A stretch of DNA of 64,000 nucleotides from Acidobacteriota bacterium (lineage in GTDB: Bacteria; Acidobacteriota; Blastocatellia; Pyrinomonadales; Pyrinomonadaceae). Numbering within the stretch: position 1 is the stretch's first letter; every line of letters begins with the position of its first letter. Below are positions 25,147-33,751 of this stretch, in pieces. The stretch lies in assembly GCA_018269005.1 (NCBI GenBank), contig JAFDVK010000012.1:744001-808000 (forward strand). The letters run 5' to 3'. The notes beneath the pieces were generated by a model. That model was given only the letters and a program-made list of their open reading frames with translations, made no database searches and was not told the DNA's origin. The position numbers were made by a program, and so were the translations under genes.

Positions 25147-25240
25147 GAGAGATCTAAATGCTGCAAATACAACAACTTAACGCTAAATTGTTCCCCCAGG
25201 ATTGCCATATTCTACCTGCTTATGACCTCAATAAGCAACA

Positions 25241-25259
25241 ATTAGGAACAAATTAGGAA
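25241..25259. promoter_or_regulatory. Direct repeat ATTAGGAA with 11-base period
   Basis: ATTAGGAA at 25241–25248 and 25252–25259, with a weaker third match (TTTAAGGA at 25263–25270). OmpR/PhoB-type winged helices bind such tandem half-sites one helical turn apart. The site lies in the divergent region between the regulator and the secreted protein gene, so autoregulation is a reasonable inference. Confidence 0.4.
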
Positions 25260-25353
25260 GTTTTTAAGGACAACGGGCCGCGGCATTCTTTAGGATTCGA
25301 CCTGTCCTCACGACAACCTTACGAGAAGGAAAAAAACAGGAGATTCCTCACAA

Positions 25354-25641
25354 ATGTTCAGTCGAAGAAAAGTTGACAGGTTCACCGGGGTGATCGCGAT
25401 ATTGGCCGTAATGCTCGCAGTTTACTATTCAGCAAGGTTTGAGGGGCCCGTACTTGCATCCCCGCAGGCGGTCGTTCTCGACCCGACTTTCGCACCGGCC
25501 TTGACCGACGGCAAGGCGGATCTTGCGGTCTTCCGACCATCGAAAGGGACATGGTACATAAACCGGTCGTCCGGCGGATACACGATAGTTCCATTCGGCC
25601 TCGATTCCGATCTACAAGTTCCAGCGGCGTATATGCGGTAG
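25354..25641 (+). CDS. Secreted protein with one FG-GAP-like repeat, probably truncated
   Basis: A 95-residue open frame with an N-terminal membrane/signal segment (about 13–33, VIAILAVMLAVYYSARFEG). The last 45 residues, DGKADLAVFRPSKGTWYINR followed by SSGGYTIVPFGLDSDLQVPA, match one repeat of the DGKxDLAVFRPSxGTW family found in multi-repeat surface proteins. Such proteins normally have several repeats; here the frame stops directly after the first (PAAYMR), suggesting 3' loss or decay. A good terminator follows. Divergent from the winged-helix regulator, which may control it. Confidence 0.55.
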   Translation: MFSRRKVDRFTGVIAILAVMLAVYYSARFEGPVLASPQAVVLDPTFAPALTDGKADLAVFRPSKGTWYINRSSGGYTIVPFGLDSDLQVPAAYMR

Positions 25642-25682
25642 GAAATTCGTATATATGTTTGATTCATCCTCACTTCTTGCAA

Positions 25683-25717
25683 GGAGCCTCTTACCCACAA
25701 AAGGGGCTTCTTTTTTA
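25683..25717 (+). terminator. Rho-independent terminator
   Basis: GGAGCCTC at 25683–25690 pairs with GGGGCTTC at 25703–25710 (8 bp with two G·U pairs), then TTTTTTATT. It terminates the short secreted protein gene. Confidence 0.7.
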
Positions 25718-25970
25718 TTGAGCTTCTATGCAAAGCTAACTTTCCCAAGTCCCGTAGGGGGACGATAGAAATAGCAAAGGGGAAAGGCCGCCAGGTCCCT
25801 CCAACCTTGGAACACGTCATAAACGATCCCGGCGTTCCTTTAGGAGCGAAAGAGGGTTTGTCGGCGGTGGCGTGCTGCAAACATACGGCTCCTAACGGAG
25901 CCAGAAGTTTTTCGGCGGAACTGACCGCCCGCTCGCGCAGGCGGCTCTGACTGCTCGCGGTTGATGCCGT
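25718..25970. repeat. Gap with palindromic repeats
   Basis: No supportable gene. It contains TCCCGTAGGGGGACGATAGAAATAG near 25753 (quoted only in part as TCCCGTAGGGGGA), an imperfect palindrome of a type I associate with acidobacterial repeats. A GGCTCC/GGAGCC pair lies near 25889–25903. One member of the CCGCCCGC...GCAGGCGG family is at 25922–25951. Confidence 0.5.
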
Positions 25971-26462
25971 CTATTTCCAGTTCTTTTCCTTGCGGAAGCG
26001 TTTTAGGACCATTTCGCGGCGGAGTTTTGGGAGGTGGTCGATGAAGAGTTTGCCGTCGCAGTGGTCGGTCTCGTGCTGGAAGGCGCGTGCGGCATAGCCT
26101 GAGGCTTCGCGTTCGAACCACTCGCCTTTCTCGTTCTGTGCGCGGAGCTTGGCGGTTTCGGCACGCACGAGGACGGCCGGGACCTTGCCGACCGAAAGGC
26201 AGCCTTCGTGGCCGGATTGTTCGCCGCTGCGTTCGATGATCTCGGGATTTGCGGCGATGAGCTTGACGCCGTCGCAATCCATCACAAAAAGTCGCAGGTT
26301 CAGTCCGATCTGCGGTGCGGCGAGGCCGACGCCTTCGGCATCGTACATCGTCTCGAACATCTCTTCGCAGAGCGCAGCAAGTGCGTCGTCGAACTCGGTC
26401 ACAGGTTTGCCGACCTGGCCGAGAACGGCCTCGGGATATTCCGTTATCTTTCGAACGGTCAT
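25971..26462 (-). CDS. def: Peptide deformylase
   Basis: Removes the N-formyl group from nascent proteins. It has 163 residues from the ATG at 26462. The three motifs are present: GVGLAAPQIG (about 44–53), HEGCLSVGK with the metal Cys (about 91), and QHETDHCDGKLF with the two metal His residues (about 133–137). In HETDH, Thr replaces the commoner Tyr/Phe/Ile. The start at 26462 overlaps the stop of the upstream zinc-ribbon gene by one base (TGATG). It is the last gene of the minus-strand polysaccharide transcript, not beside fmt. Confidence 0.93.
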   Translation of the reverse strand: MTVRKITEYPEAVLGQVGKPVTEFDDALAALCEEMFETMYDAEGVGLAAPQIGLNLRLFVMDCDGVKLIAANPEIIERSGEQSGHEGCLSVGKVPAVLVRAETAKLRAQNEKGEWFEREASGYAARAFQHETDHCDGKLFIDHLPKLRREMVLKRFRKEKNWK

Positions 26463-26671
26463 CAGCGGGGAATTACTCCCGTGCGTGCGAGGCGTGAATA
26501 GCCACGTCGGGCGAAGAAATTCTTTTCTTCGCGTGCGAGACATTGCCAGCAGATGTTTCGCGGGCGATTTGTTGGGGAAATGAACGTGTTGTAGTGGTCC
26601 ATCTCGCGATCGCAGCTTGCACAGCGGGCGACCGGCTTATCGGTTATTTTGGGATCAAGGGTTTCGATCAT
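26462..26671 (-). CDS. Small zinc-ribbon protein
   Basis: A 69-residue protein with two Cys pairs (ARCASCDREM and NICWQCLAREE) consistent with a single zinc site. It begins at 26671, overlapping the end of the glycosyltransferase gene by 4 bases (ATGA), and its stop overlaps the def start by 1 base. It may therefore act as a coupling link or have a role in translation. No named family recognised. Confidence 0.65.
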   Translation of the reverse strand: MIETLDPKITDKPVARCASCDREMDHYNTFISPTNRPRNICWQCLAREEKNFFARRGYSRLARTGVIPR

Positions 26672-28200
26672 TTGTCGATCTTCCTCAGCAATCTGACTTT
26701 CTCGAGATAAAAATCCTGCTCGGTGACTATAGTGTAATTGGCTTTGACGTAACTTTCCAGAGGAGTACACGCAAGAGTTTCCGTGCAGACGGAACCGGTA
26801 ACGAGCCAGATCTCTTTTGCAGACGGATCGATCGTCGAGATGAAGAAATCGGTTTGCGGCAAAAGACTGTTTGCGGAGCCCTGCGGACCGCTGCGTGTGA
26901 AACGGAAAAAGCCGTCTTCCGGTGCGATATGCACTTTACCTTTATAAGTTTGCTTTAGTGCGAGTGCGTCATAGACGGGAAAAACATAGATCTGGCGAAA
27001 CTCAGAACTCGATTCGAGAAATGCCGCGACGCGATCCCAATCGCCGCGTTTTGTCATCGTCGGGTAAAGCCCGATGATCGAGGCCTGAAAGAAGATGGCG
27101 AAGACCACGCCGCCGGCCGCGGCCGCTGTGAGTCTGAGCGGCTTTGAAACTATGACGGACGAAAGGTCAAAGCCGAGTGAGACGGCCGCGAGCAGAACGG
27201 GAACGAACGCGACGCTCGCATGTCGAAGCTCGACGAGGTCGCTGCCGACTGCGAAATATGCGACGAGCAGACAGGCGAACGTCGCTGCTGCCAACGCAAG
27301 CAGACGCCACGAGCGATTCGAAATGCTGCGTAAATTGATCGCCGCAAAAATGCCGACGGCAATTAGTAGAATTCGCACGATCCAGAGCCGTATGAATACG
27401 AGGCCGTTCGGTTCACCGGTCGGGAAAAGCCCCGCCGGCAGGAGCATCGTGACAAGATGCTGCCAAACAAGACGCAGGCCCTCGACGAGCGAACGCGGTT
27501 CGGAAAAGCCCTGCGTATTGACCGCGAATTGATCTCTTAAAAGCAACGCCTGCGGCAGAAATACGATTCCCACCGGGATCATCGAGATGAGAAAATTCAG
27601 GACGTTCTTCGCACGCCCGGAAGCAATGTTCGCCGCGAGACAGCCCGCGAGCACGAAGCCGAGATAGTAGTTCGAATATAGAGCGACCGCGGCGACAATG
27701 ATAAAGGCGATGCGCGGCCGCGTGCGTGCATTCTCACCCTGAGCGATGAGAGCTTCGTTCAGGTGAACTAGCAGTGCGGCGAGGACAAAACCGAGAGCGT
27801 AACCGCGGATCTCAAGTGCGGCCCAGATCGCTAGCGGATGAAGGCCGAAGAGCAGTGCGGTGATCGCCGCCGCACGGTTAGACAAGAAACATCGAGCGAA
27901 TTTCCATACGAGGAAAATACCGGCCGTTGTGCAGATGATCGAGAACAGGCGAGCGAAAAAGACCGATTCACCGAACAAACGCCATAACGACATTATCCAG
28001 AAATAGAGCGGCGCCTGTTTTTCGTCGATCCATGCAAACTGAAATGCGTGCAGAAAACCGCTCTGCGTCGTGTAAAGCGTCGAGGCCTCATCGACCCAAA
28101 TGTTCAGCCAATAGGCGAGCGGCAGCACGATCGCAAGATGAACGGCGATCACCGTGAAGAGAGCATAACGCGTGAATTTGTTGTGGTTCTCGTTCATCAT
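26668..28200 (-). CDS. GT39-like membrane glycosyltransferase
   Basis: A 510-residue protein with about ten to twelve membrane helices. The first periplasmic loop has WVDEASTLYTTQSG (about 35–48), the Asp/Glu pair expected for GT-C enzymes that use polyprenyl-phosphate sugars. KQAPLYFWIMSLWRLFGES is the second conserved loop. The C-terminal ~120 residues form a soluble domain. It probably transfers a sugar from a lipid-linked donor at the periplasmic face. Overlaps its neighbours by 4 bases at both ends. The substrate is unknown. Confidence 0.82.
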   Translation of the reverse strand: MMNENHNKFTRYALFTVIAVHLAIVLPLAYWLNIWVDEASTLYTTQSGFLHAFQFAWIDEKQAPLYFWIMSLWRLFGESVFFARLFSIICTTAGIFLVWKFARCFLSNRAAAITALLFGLHPLAIWAALEIRGYALGFVLAALLVHLNEALIAQGENARTRPRIAFIIVAAVALYSNYYLGFVLAGCLAANIASGRAKNVLNFLISMIPVGIVFLPQALLLRDQFAVNTQGFSEPRSLVEGLRLVWQHLVTMLLPAGLFPTGEPNGLVFIRLWIVRILLIAVGIFAAINLRSISNRSWRLLALAAATFACLLVAYFAVGSDLVELRHASVAFVPVLLAAVSLGFDLSSVIVSKPLRLTAAAAGGVVFAIFFQASIIGLYPTMTKRGDWDRVAAFLESSSEFRQIYVFPVYDALALKQTYKGKVHIAPEDGFFRFTRSGPQGSANSLLPQTDFFISTIDPSAKEIWLVTGSVCTETLACTPLESYVKANYTIVTEQDFYLEKVRLLRKIDK

Positions 28201-29690
28201 GGCCGCAGGTCAAAGACGACGAACTCATCGGTCCCGGTCACAACCGGAAATCTCGCGCCAAGAGATCCTTCGAATCCGGGAGCTTTCGCGAGATCGGTCC
28301 TCTGCGCAACGAAATACTGTGCACCAAGGGACCGAAAGCCCTCGACGGCCGAAATCGTTTGCCGGTCGCTGCAGATATTAAAACCTTTCCGGTCGAGCCA
28401 GTAAAACATATACGACGCATTGTAAGCGAGAGCGTAGCCGTCTGCATCAACGCAGGCTCCGCCCGAAACAAGTATAAGCGTGTTGCGTTGAAGATACGGC
28501 TCGATCTGACCCGCCTCGGCAAATGCCGGTTCGAGTTTGCGGTGCTCAAGAAAGAGTTGGCGGATCGATCGAAGGTCGAATACAAATGCTGCGACCGAAG
28601 CGAGAACGATCAACATCGCGAGGACGCTTTGCGAGGTAATTTTTCTTTTGCCCTCTCGGACTAATGAAATGCCCTTTCCCGCACCGAATCCGATCAGCAA
28701 ACTCGCCGGGGCGACGGCGAAAACGTGATAGTAGTTTGCCCAATCGTCAGCCGTGGTTCGGGCAGCGACGATGAGAAACACAAACACCGACGCAAGCCAG
28801 ATGAGCGAAATTGATACTGCTCTTTCACGTCTTGCAAGAACGATCCCGACCACGGCGACGATCACGCCTATGCCGCCCCAAACCCACACGATCTCGTTGC
28901 GAAGCATGCCGATGATGAAGTATGGGTTTGTGAAGAAATCCGGGCCGATCCAATGGTATTCATTCGAGATGCCGAGCGAATTGCCGTACGTTAGCCAGAG
29001 ATATTTTGCGTGCGTGTACCAAAGAACGCCGGGAACAAGAGCGATGCACGCGAACGCGTAGGCCCGCCAATTCCTGAAGGTCGCGACTCCTTCTTTCTTG
29101 AGCCAGAGTATCGCAAAGAGCAGGCCGATATGCACTGAGGTTGCCTTCGCCAGGATCGCGAGCGATGTGAAGGCGGCACTCGCGTAGAGATCGGGCATCT
29201 TGTTCGTATTTGTCCAGCGTGAGAAAAAGTAAACCGCAGCGATGTAGGCGAGCATCGTCAACCCTTCGGGCTGGACGGCCGTCGAAACTTCGAAGATCAG
29301 CGGGTTAAAGGCAAAGAATGCAAAAGCCGCGATGGCCGCCTCGGGAGCGAGAATGTCGCGCGCAAGGAACCAGAAGAATGCGAGAACGCCGAGCGAGAGC
29401 AGCAGCGAAATGATGCGGCTCGTTTCATCGTGAACACCGAGAACCTCATAAACCAAGGCGACCGTCCACGGATATAGCGGGAACTCCATCTCAGCATAGC
29501 CCGGGCCGGTCCCGCGCCAATCGATCCGAGGATAGAGAGGATTCATTCCCTCGCGTGTGAAGTTTCGGGCGATGGAGCCGAGATCGCTTTCGCGCCATGA
29601 TGCACGGTCGAGAGGCCGAAACGTATCGGCAACTCTTAACAGTATGGCAGCCGCGAATAACGCTATTAGAACTGCACGCCTCGCCTTCAT
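28197..29690 (-). CDS. GT39-like membrane glycosyltransferase
   Basis: A 497-residue polytopic protein. The first loop RASWRESDLGSIARNF (about 29–44) carries the Glu/Asp pair in the position of the GT-C catalytic motif. MEFPLYPWTVALVYEVLG (about 67–84) is the second typical loop, and around ten helices follow. The ATG at 29690 overlaps the preceding prenyltransferase stop by 4 bases; the longer frame is rejected. Its donor could be the polyprenyl-phosphate pentose made by the neighbouring UbiA-type enzyme (inference from position). Confidence 0.82.
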   Translation of the reverse strand: MKARRAVLIALFAAAILLRVADTFRPLDRASWRESDLGSIARNFTREGMNPLYPRIDWRGTGPGYAEMEFPLYPWTVALVYEVLGVHDETSRIISLLLSLGVLAFFWFLARDILAPEAAIAAFAFFAFNPLIFEVSTAVQPEGLTMLAYIAAVYFFSRWTNTNKMPDLYASAAFTSLAILAKATSVHIGLLFAILWLKKEGVATFRNWRAYAFACIALVPGVLWYTHAKYLWLTYGNSLGISNEYHWIGPDFFTNPYFIIGMLRNEIVWVWGGIGVIVAVVGIVLARRERAVSISLIWLASVFVFLIVAARTTADDWANYYHVFAVAPASLLIGFGAGKGISLVREGKRKITSQSVLAMLIVLASVAAFVFDLRSIRQLFLEHRKLEPAFAEAGQIEPYLQRNTLILVSGGACVDADGYALAYNASYMFYWLDRKGFNICSDRQTISAVEGFRSLGAQYFVAQRTDLAKAPGFEGSLGARFPVVTGTDEFVVFDLRP

Positions 29691-30625
29691 CCGTTCCCCA
29701 ATAGGTGCGGCAGATATACGACGAGAGACGCCGCGATGAGCCAAAACAGGAGATTCAAGACCGTAGGCCGATCGCGGAAGAGTATCTTGACCGGATCGCC
29801 GCCGGCATCACGCTGATAGATCAGGAATAGATAGCGAAAAACACCATAAACGACGAACGGGATCGTGATCAGCATCCATTGCGAACCGACGCGTGCGACC
29901 GTCTCATCGGCCCGAGTGTAGAGTGCGTAGGTGATCAACGCGGCACCGGCGCATATCGCCATTATCGAATCGAGAAACCGGAGAGAATACTCGCTCAGGT
30001 TCTTTCGATGCGTACTTGCGGCAGAACGAAGGAGCGTGAGCTCATGCCGACGCTTTCCGAAACCGACGAGCAAGGCGACCATCGAGGTGCAGATGATAAG
30101 CCACTCCGAGATCGATACGTCGATCAGGACCGCTCCTGAGATCGCGCGAAGGACGAACCCGCTCGCGATCAGTATGACGTCGAGGATCACGACATTCTTC
30201 AGCTGAAGCGAATACGCGACGCACATCGCAAGATACAGGACGATGATGAGAGCGAACCGCGGACTCAACGCGAGCGAACCAAGTGCTGCCGCCGCAAAGA
30301 GGGTGACCATCGCGAACCGTGCTGCATTCACGTTCAATTCGCCGGCGGCAAGAGGCCGTGTGCATTTGATCGGATGTGAGCGGTCCGAGCGGATGTCGCA
30401 AAGGTCGTTGAAAAGATAGATACCGCTGCTGGCGGCACAAAAGACGAGAAAGCCGAGCGTGCCCGTCCAAAGATCGTGCAGATCAAACAGCGAACGCGAA
30501 AAGATGACGCCGGAAAAAACAAGCAGGTTCTTGACCCATTCCTGCGGCCGCATCTCGACAAGCAGGCCGCGAAGATTCTTGCGGAGTGTCCAGGATGAAG
30601 GCTGATCTATCTCGATCGATCTCAC
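29687..30625 (-). CDS. UbiA-family decaprenyl-phosphate phosphoribosyltransferase-like protein
   Basis: A 312-residue polytopic enzyme starting at a GTG at 30625. MRPQEWVKNLLVFSGVIF (about 25–42) and YLFNDLCDIRSDRSHPIKC then TRPLAAGEL (about 70–97) match the subfamily that transfers phosphoribose from PRPP to polyprenyl phosphate. This is the first step to lipid-linked arabinose-type donors. Both Asp-rich elements are intact (NDxxDxxxD). It sits before two GT39-like enzymes, which fits a supply-and-use relationship. The product sugar is an inference. Confidence 0.83.
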   Translation of the reverse strand: MRSIEIDQPSSWTLRKNLRGLLVEMRPQEWVKNLLVFSGVIFSRSLFDLHDLWTGTLGFLVFCAASSGIYLFNDLCDIRSDRSHPIKCTRPLAAGELNVNAARFAMVTLFAAAALGSLALSPRFALIIVLYLAMCVAYSLQLKNVVILDVILIASGFVLRAISGAVLIDVSISEWLIICTSMVALLVGFGKRRHELTLLRSAASTHRKNLSEYSLRFLDSIMAICAGAALITYALYTRADETVARVGSQWMLITIPFVVYGVFRYLFLIYQRDAGGDPVKILFRDRPTVLNLLFWLIAASLVVYLPHLLGNG

Positions 30626-31596
30626 GATAGGGCCGGCTCCGCCTCATTCGCGGAGCTAAGGCGCTCTCTCAGGTCGGCCGCGTGGCTGCCGACGGTCGTT
30701 ACTTCGAACGCATCTGCATATGTAGAGATGATGTAATCGAGGATGCTCGCTTTTGATTCAGCCGAGAGCGACATTCCCGGAAAAAATTTCAACTCCGGAA
30801 CTTCTTCACCTGTCAGGAAGTCGAGCGGATGAAGCAGAAGTGACGGCTGCACATTCGCGATCCGGCAGGCCGCGAGGGCAGAACGCCAATACGCTTTGGC
30901 CGCAACCCGCGAGAACGTCGAAAGATATATGATGTAGCTTGCGTGGATCGGCGTCTTTACGCCCGGAAACGTGGTAACGGGTATCTCCGAGATCGTCCCT
31001 TTTGCGGTCGTGACCGAGTATGGGTTGAGCGGCTTGACGCCGTCCGAGAACCTGCCGAAGAGCTGCTTTCGTTTTGCGCGTTCTTCGTCCGACATCTTCG
31101 GTGCGGTGAAAAAATAGTACGCACGCGCAAGCGGTGCGATGTATGTCGGAAAGGTCGAACAATCGAAATCGTAGCCGCGTTCGGCCAGCGTTTCGAGCAC
31201 CGTTTCGCTCAAGCTGAATCCGGGCCCGCGAAATCCCTTTGGACGACGGCCGGTCGCAAGTTCGATCGCTTCCTCGGATCGCTCGAACTCCTCGGCGAGC
31301 TGTTCCTTCGAATAAAGATGCAGCCAAGGCTCGTGGTGAAAGCTGTGATTGCCGATCTCGTGCCCCGCATCGGCGATGCGGCGAAGGGCTTCGCGATTCT
31401 TTTCGAGTGCCGCATCCTGGCCGACGATAAAGAAAGTGATCTTTTGATCGTGCTTTTCAAGAAACGAAAGTGCATTCGGAACGACGCGGTCGAGATATGA
31501 GGGGAAGGATTCCCAGCCCGCATCGCCGTGCGTCTTCATATACGACCATTGATTATCGAGGTCGAGCGAAAGGCTCGCGATCCGCTTGCTCATCAT
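30622..31596 (-). CDS. Polysaccharide deacetylase family protein
   Basis: A 324-residue NodB-fold protein. SLSLDLDNQW (about 8–17) supplies the acidic residues. HEIGNHSFHHEPWLHL (about 80–95) holds the His-x3-His metal site. GFRGPGFSLS (about 124–133) is the third motif. It probably deacetylates N-acetylhexosamines during polymer assembly. No signal peptide, so it may act on cytoplasmic intermediates. GTGA overlap with the next gene and ATGA overlap with the FAD oxidoreductase upstream. Confidence 0.86.
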   Translation of the reverse strand: MMSKRIASLSLDLDNQWSYMKTHGDAGWESFPSYLDRVVPNALSFLEKHDQKITFFIVGQDAALEKNREALRRIADAGHEIGNHSFHHEPWLHLYSKEQLAEEFERSEEAIELATGRRPKGFRGPGFSLSETVLETLAERGYDFDCSTFPTYIAPLARAYYFFTAPKMSDEERAKRKQLFGRFSDGVKPLNPYSVTTAKGTISEIPVTTFPGVKTPIHASYIIYLSTFSRVAAKAYWRSALAACRIANVQPSLLLHPLDFLTGEEVPELKFFPGMSLSAESKASILDYIISTYADAFEVTTVGSHAADLRERLSSANEAEPALS

Positions 31597-33086
31597 GCTG
31601 CCTCCTTGCCCGAAAGTTCGTCCAGCAATTCACCTGTGAATCTCTTTGCAAGGGCGACGGTCTCGTTGACGTTCAGCGTACCGTTCACGATGTGGGTCGA
31701 GTTGACGACATAAAGGCCGTCAACCGATGTGCGCATCGGCGGAAGATCGTCCGAATAATTCAGCACAGGCAAGGGGAAGACCCTTCTCACCCGCGAGACT
31801 CTGAACGCAAGAACATCCCGACGTTTGAAACGCGGATACATCTTTTCGAGTGCTGCGATGAAGCTCTCGCGTATCGCCTCGTCGCTCGCATCGAAAAGCT
31901 TGTCGTCGGGATCGACATATTTCGGCAGGTAGATCAACGAGTTTCCGCCGAAATCGGTCTTGTTCACAAGAGCTGTCATCTCGATGATGCCGGTGAAAGG
32001 TGAATCGTCGATGATGTTCGTTACGTAGAATTTCGAGAGCGAAGAGCGTATCAGGACGGACGCGCAGATGATGCCTTGATAGCGGACGTTCGCAAGATCG
32101 AGATGCTCGCGGCCTTTGAGCTGCGGAGCGATCTCGGCCGCCTTAGCCGACGGACAGGTCAGGATCACGCGGTCGAAAGTTTCCGGCGGAGGAGCCGAAA
32201 CACGATCGGATCTTCGCCGTCGCGGCGTCGGTTCGGGCTCGGTAATGAATGCTCCTGAAAAGCCCGCAGCGACAGCAACTGCTGAATTAAATGCCGCGTA
32301 CTTGGTTCGATGTGCTAGCGAGCGTGCAGCGAGGTCGGTCTTTCGGCGTGCGTCGATGACCTTGACGGTGAACGCTCCGTTCCGAAGCTTTTCGACTTGC
32401 TGAACAGGCGAATTAAGGCGAACTTCGATTCCTTTTTCCGCAAGAACTTCGGCAAAGCGTTCGAGCACGCGTGCGTATCCGCCGCGAACGTACCCGAACA
32501 TCTCCTTCTTCATCCCCGAGCGGCGCGCGGCATACATTCGCTGGATCGTCGCCCAGATGAATGCTGCGGACGTGTCCTTGTAAGATTCACCGAGCTTGGC
32601 GAGCAAGAGCGGCCGCCAGATCTTGTCGAAGGTCCTTTTTCCGGAGAGTTTCGTCAGCCATTCCTCGACCGTGATCTTTTCGAGCTCTTTCCAATCGGTG
32701 ATCCGCGATGCCTTGAAGATAGTGAGTCCGAGCCTGATCTTCGAGATCAGATCGAGCGGCGGAAACTTCAGGAACTCGATCGCGTTCGACATCGAATGAA
32801 GCTGGCCGTCCGCGAAGAATCCGGTCTTGGTCTCGACCCAGCGGAATTGATTTGCGAGCCCGAGCTCTTCGATCAGCCCGCGTGTGTGCTCGTCAGAAAG
32901 GAGCGTGACGTGATAGTGCCTGTCCCACGTGTAGTCGCCGATCCTCCATGCAGATGCGAGGCCGCCGATCGCAGCCCCTGACTCAAAGATCGTGACGCGA
33001 TGACCGGCTTCCGCGAGACGCAGAGCGGCCGTCATGCCGAGAAAACCCGACCCAACGATCGCGATTTTTTGGGAGTTCGTGTTCAA
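31593..33086 (-). CDS. FAD-dependent amine-oxidase/protoporphyrinogen-oxidase-like oxidoreductase
   Basis: A 497-residue protein with an N-terminal Rossmann motif IAIVGSGFLGMTAALRLAEAG (split: IAIVGSGFLGMTAAL, RLAEAG) and the YTWDRHYHVTLLSDEH substrate-domain segment. I chose a TTG start at 33086 (LNTNSQKIAIVG) because AGGGA lies 6–10 bases upstream. The longer frame overlaps the acyltransferase gene with no protein-like sequence. A stretch of about 50 residues (ARSLAHRTKYAAFNSAVAVA ... PRRRRSDRVSAPPPE) interrupts the family pattern before FDRVILTCPSAKAAE and may be an insertion. Homologues occur in polysaccharide clusters; the substrate is unknown. Confidence 0.8.
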   Translation of the reverse strand: MNTNSQKIAIVGSGFLGMTAALRLAEAGHRVTIFESGAAIGGLASAWRIGDYTWDRHYHVTLLSDEHTRGLIEELGLANQFRWVETKTGFFADGQLHSMSNAIEFLKFPPLDLISKIRLGLTIFKASRITDWKELEKITVEEWLTKLSGKRTFDKIWRPLLLAKLGESYKDTSAAFIWATIQRMYAARRSGMKKEMFGYVRGGYARVLERFAEVLAEKGIEVRLNSPVQQVEKLRNGAFTVKVIDARRKTDLAARSLAHRTKYAAFNSAVAVAAGFSGAFITEPEPTPRRRRSDRVSAPPPETFDRVILTCPSAKAAEIAPQLKGREHLDLANVRYQGIICASVLIRSSLSKFYVTNIIDDSPFTGIIEMTALVNKTDFGGNSLIYLPKYVDPDDKLFDASDEAIRESFIAALEKMYPRFKRRDVLAFRVSRVRRVFPLPVLNYSDDLPPMRTSVDGLYVVNSTHIVNGTLNVNETVALAKRFTGELLDELSGKEAA

Positions 33087-33117
33087 TTGTTCCCTACCTT
33101 TATCCGAGCAAAGCAAA

Positions 33118-33738
33118 CTAAACTGACGCGGCGGCCGCATCCGTTTCCGACACGACGCCGTTGCTGATCTCATAGCGAAAACCGCAATCACAAACGACGT
33201 TCGCCGTGTCGCCGTCCGCAAACTTATGCACCAGGCTTCCGCACTTGCAGACGACGCCGATCGAGCGTGCAGGCGACCCGAGAGCAAGATGAAAGTCCGG
33301 AACCGACCTCGTAACGACCGAGCCCATTCCGATCATCGCCCATCGCCCGATCTCAAGATCGTTGCCGATCACGCAGCCTGCGCCGATCGTCGCACCCTCG
33401 CGGACGAGCGTAGGCAGCGTGTGTTCGTCCGGCTCGCTTGGACGCAATGTTTTTAGGTCGGGCATTGTCGCCCGGGGAAAACGATCGTTCGTGAATGTCG
33501 TCGAGGCCGAGATCATCACGCCGTCTTCGATCGTGACCGCTGTGCAGATATAGACCATCGCATTGATCTTTACGCGGTTGCCTACTTGCACGTCGTACGC
33601 GATGTAGGTCTTTTCTCCGACGATACATTCCTCGCCGAGCGTCGCTCCGTGCCGAATGTGCACGCTGTCCCATATGCTCGTTCCTTCGCCGAGCGTGACG
33701 TTCTCTTCGATGATCGCAGTCGGATGAATACGTGCCAT
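33118..33738 (-). CDS. Left-handed beta-helix N-acetyltransferase (WbpD/WlbB-like)
   Basis: A 206-residue hexapeptide-repeat protein. It opens IHPTAIIEENVTLGEGTSIWD (split) and continues through about eight coils, with the active-site-like segment ASTTFTNDRFPRAT (about 79–92) typical of WbpD/WlbB-type UDP-sugar 3-N-acetyltransferases. The last 45 residues are unusual: two CxC/CxCG pairs (VCKCGSLVHKF; VVCDCGFRYEI) suggest a zinc ribbon. Placed with a Gfo/MocA oxidoreductase, DegT aminotransferase and UDP-GlcNAc 2-epimerase, it fits the UDP-ManNAc3NAcA pathway. Confidence 0.85.
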   Translation of the reverse strand: MARIHPTAIIEENVTLGEGTSIWDSVHIRHGATLGEECIVGEKTYIAYDVQVGNRVKINAMVYICTAVTIEDGVMISASTTFTNDRFPRATMPDLKTLRPSEPDEHTLPTLVREGATIGAGCVIGNDLEIGRWAMIGMGSVVTRSVPDFHLALGSPARSIGVVCKCGSLVHKFADGDTANVVCDCGFRYEISNGVVSETDAAAASV

Positions 33739-33751
33739 TTTCTCGATTCAC

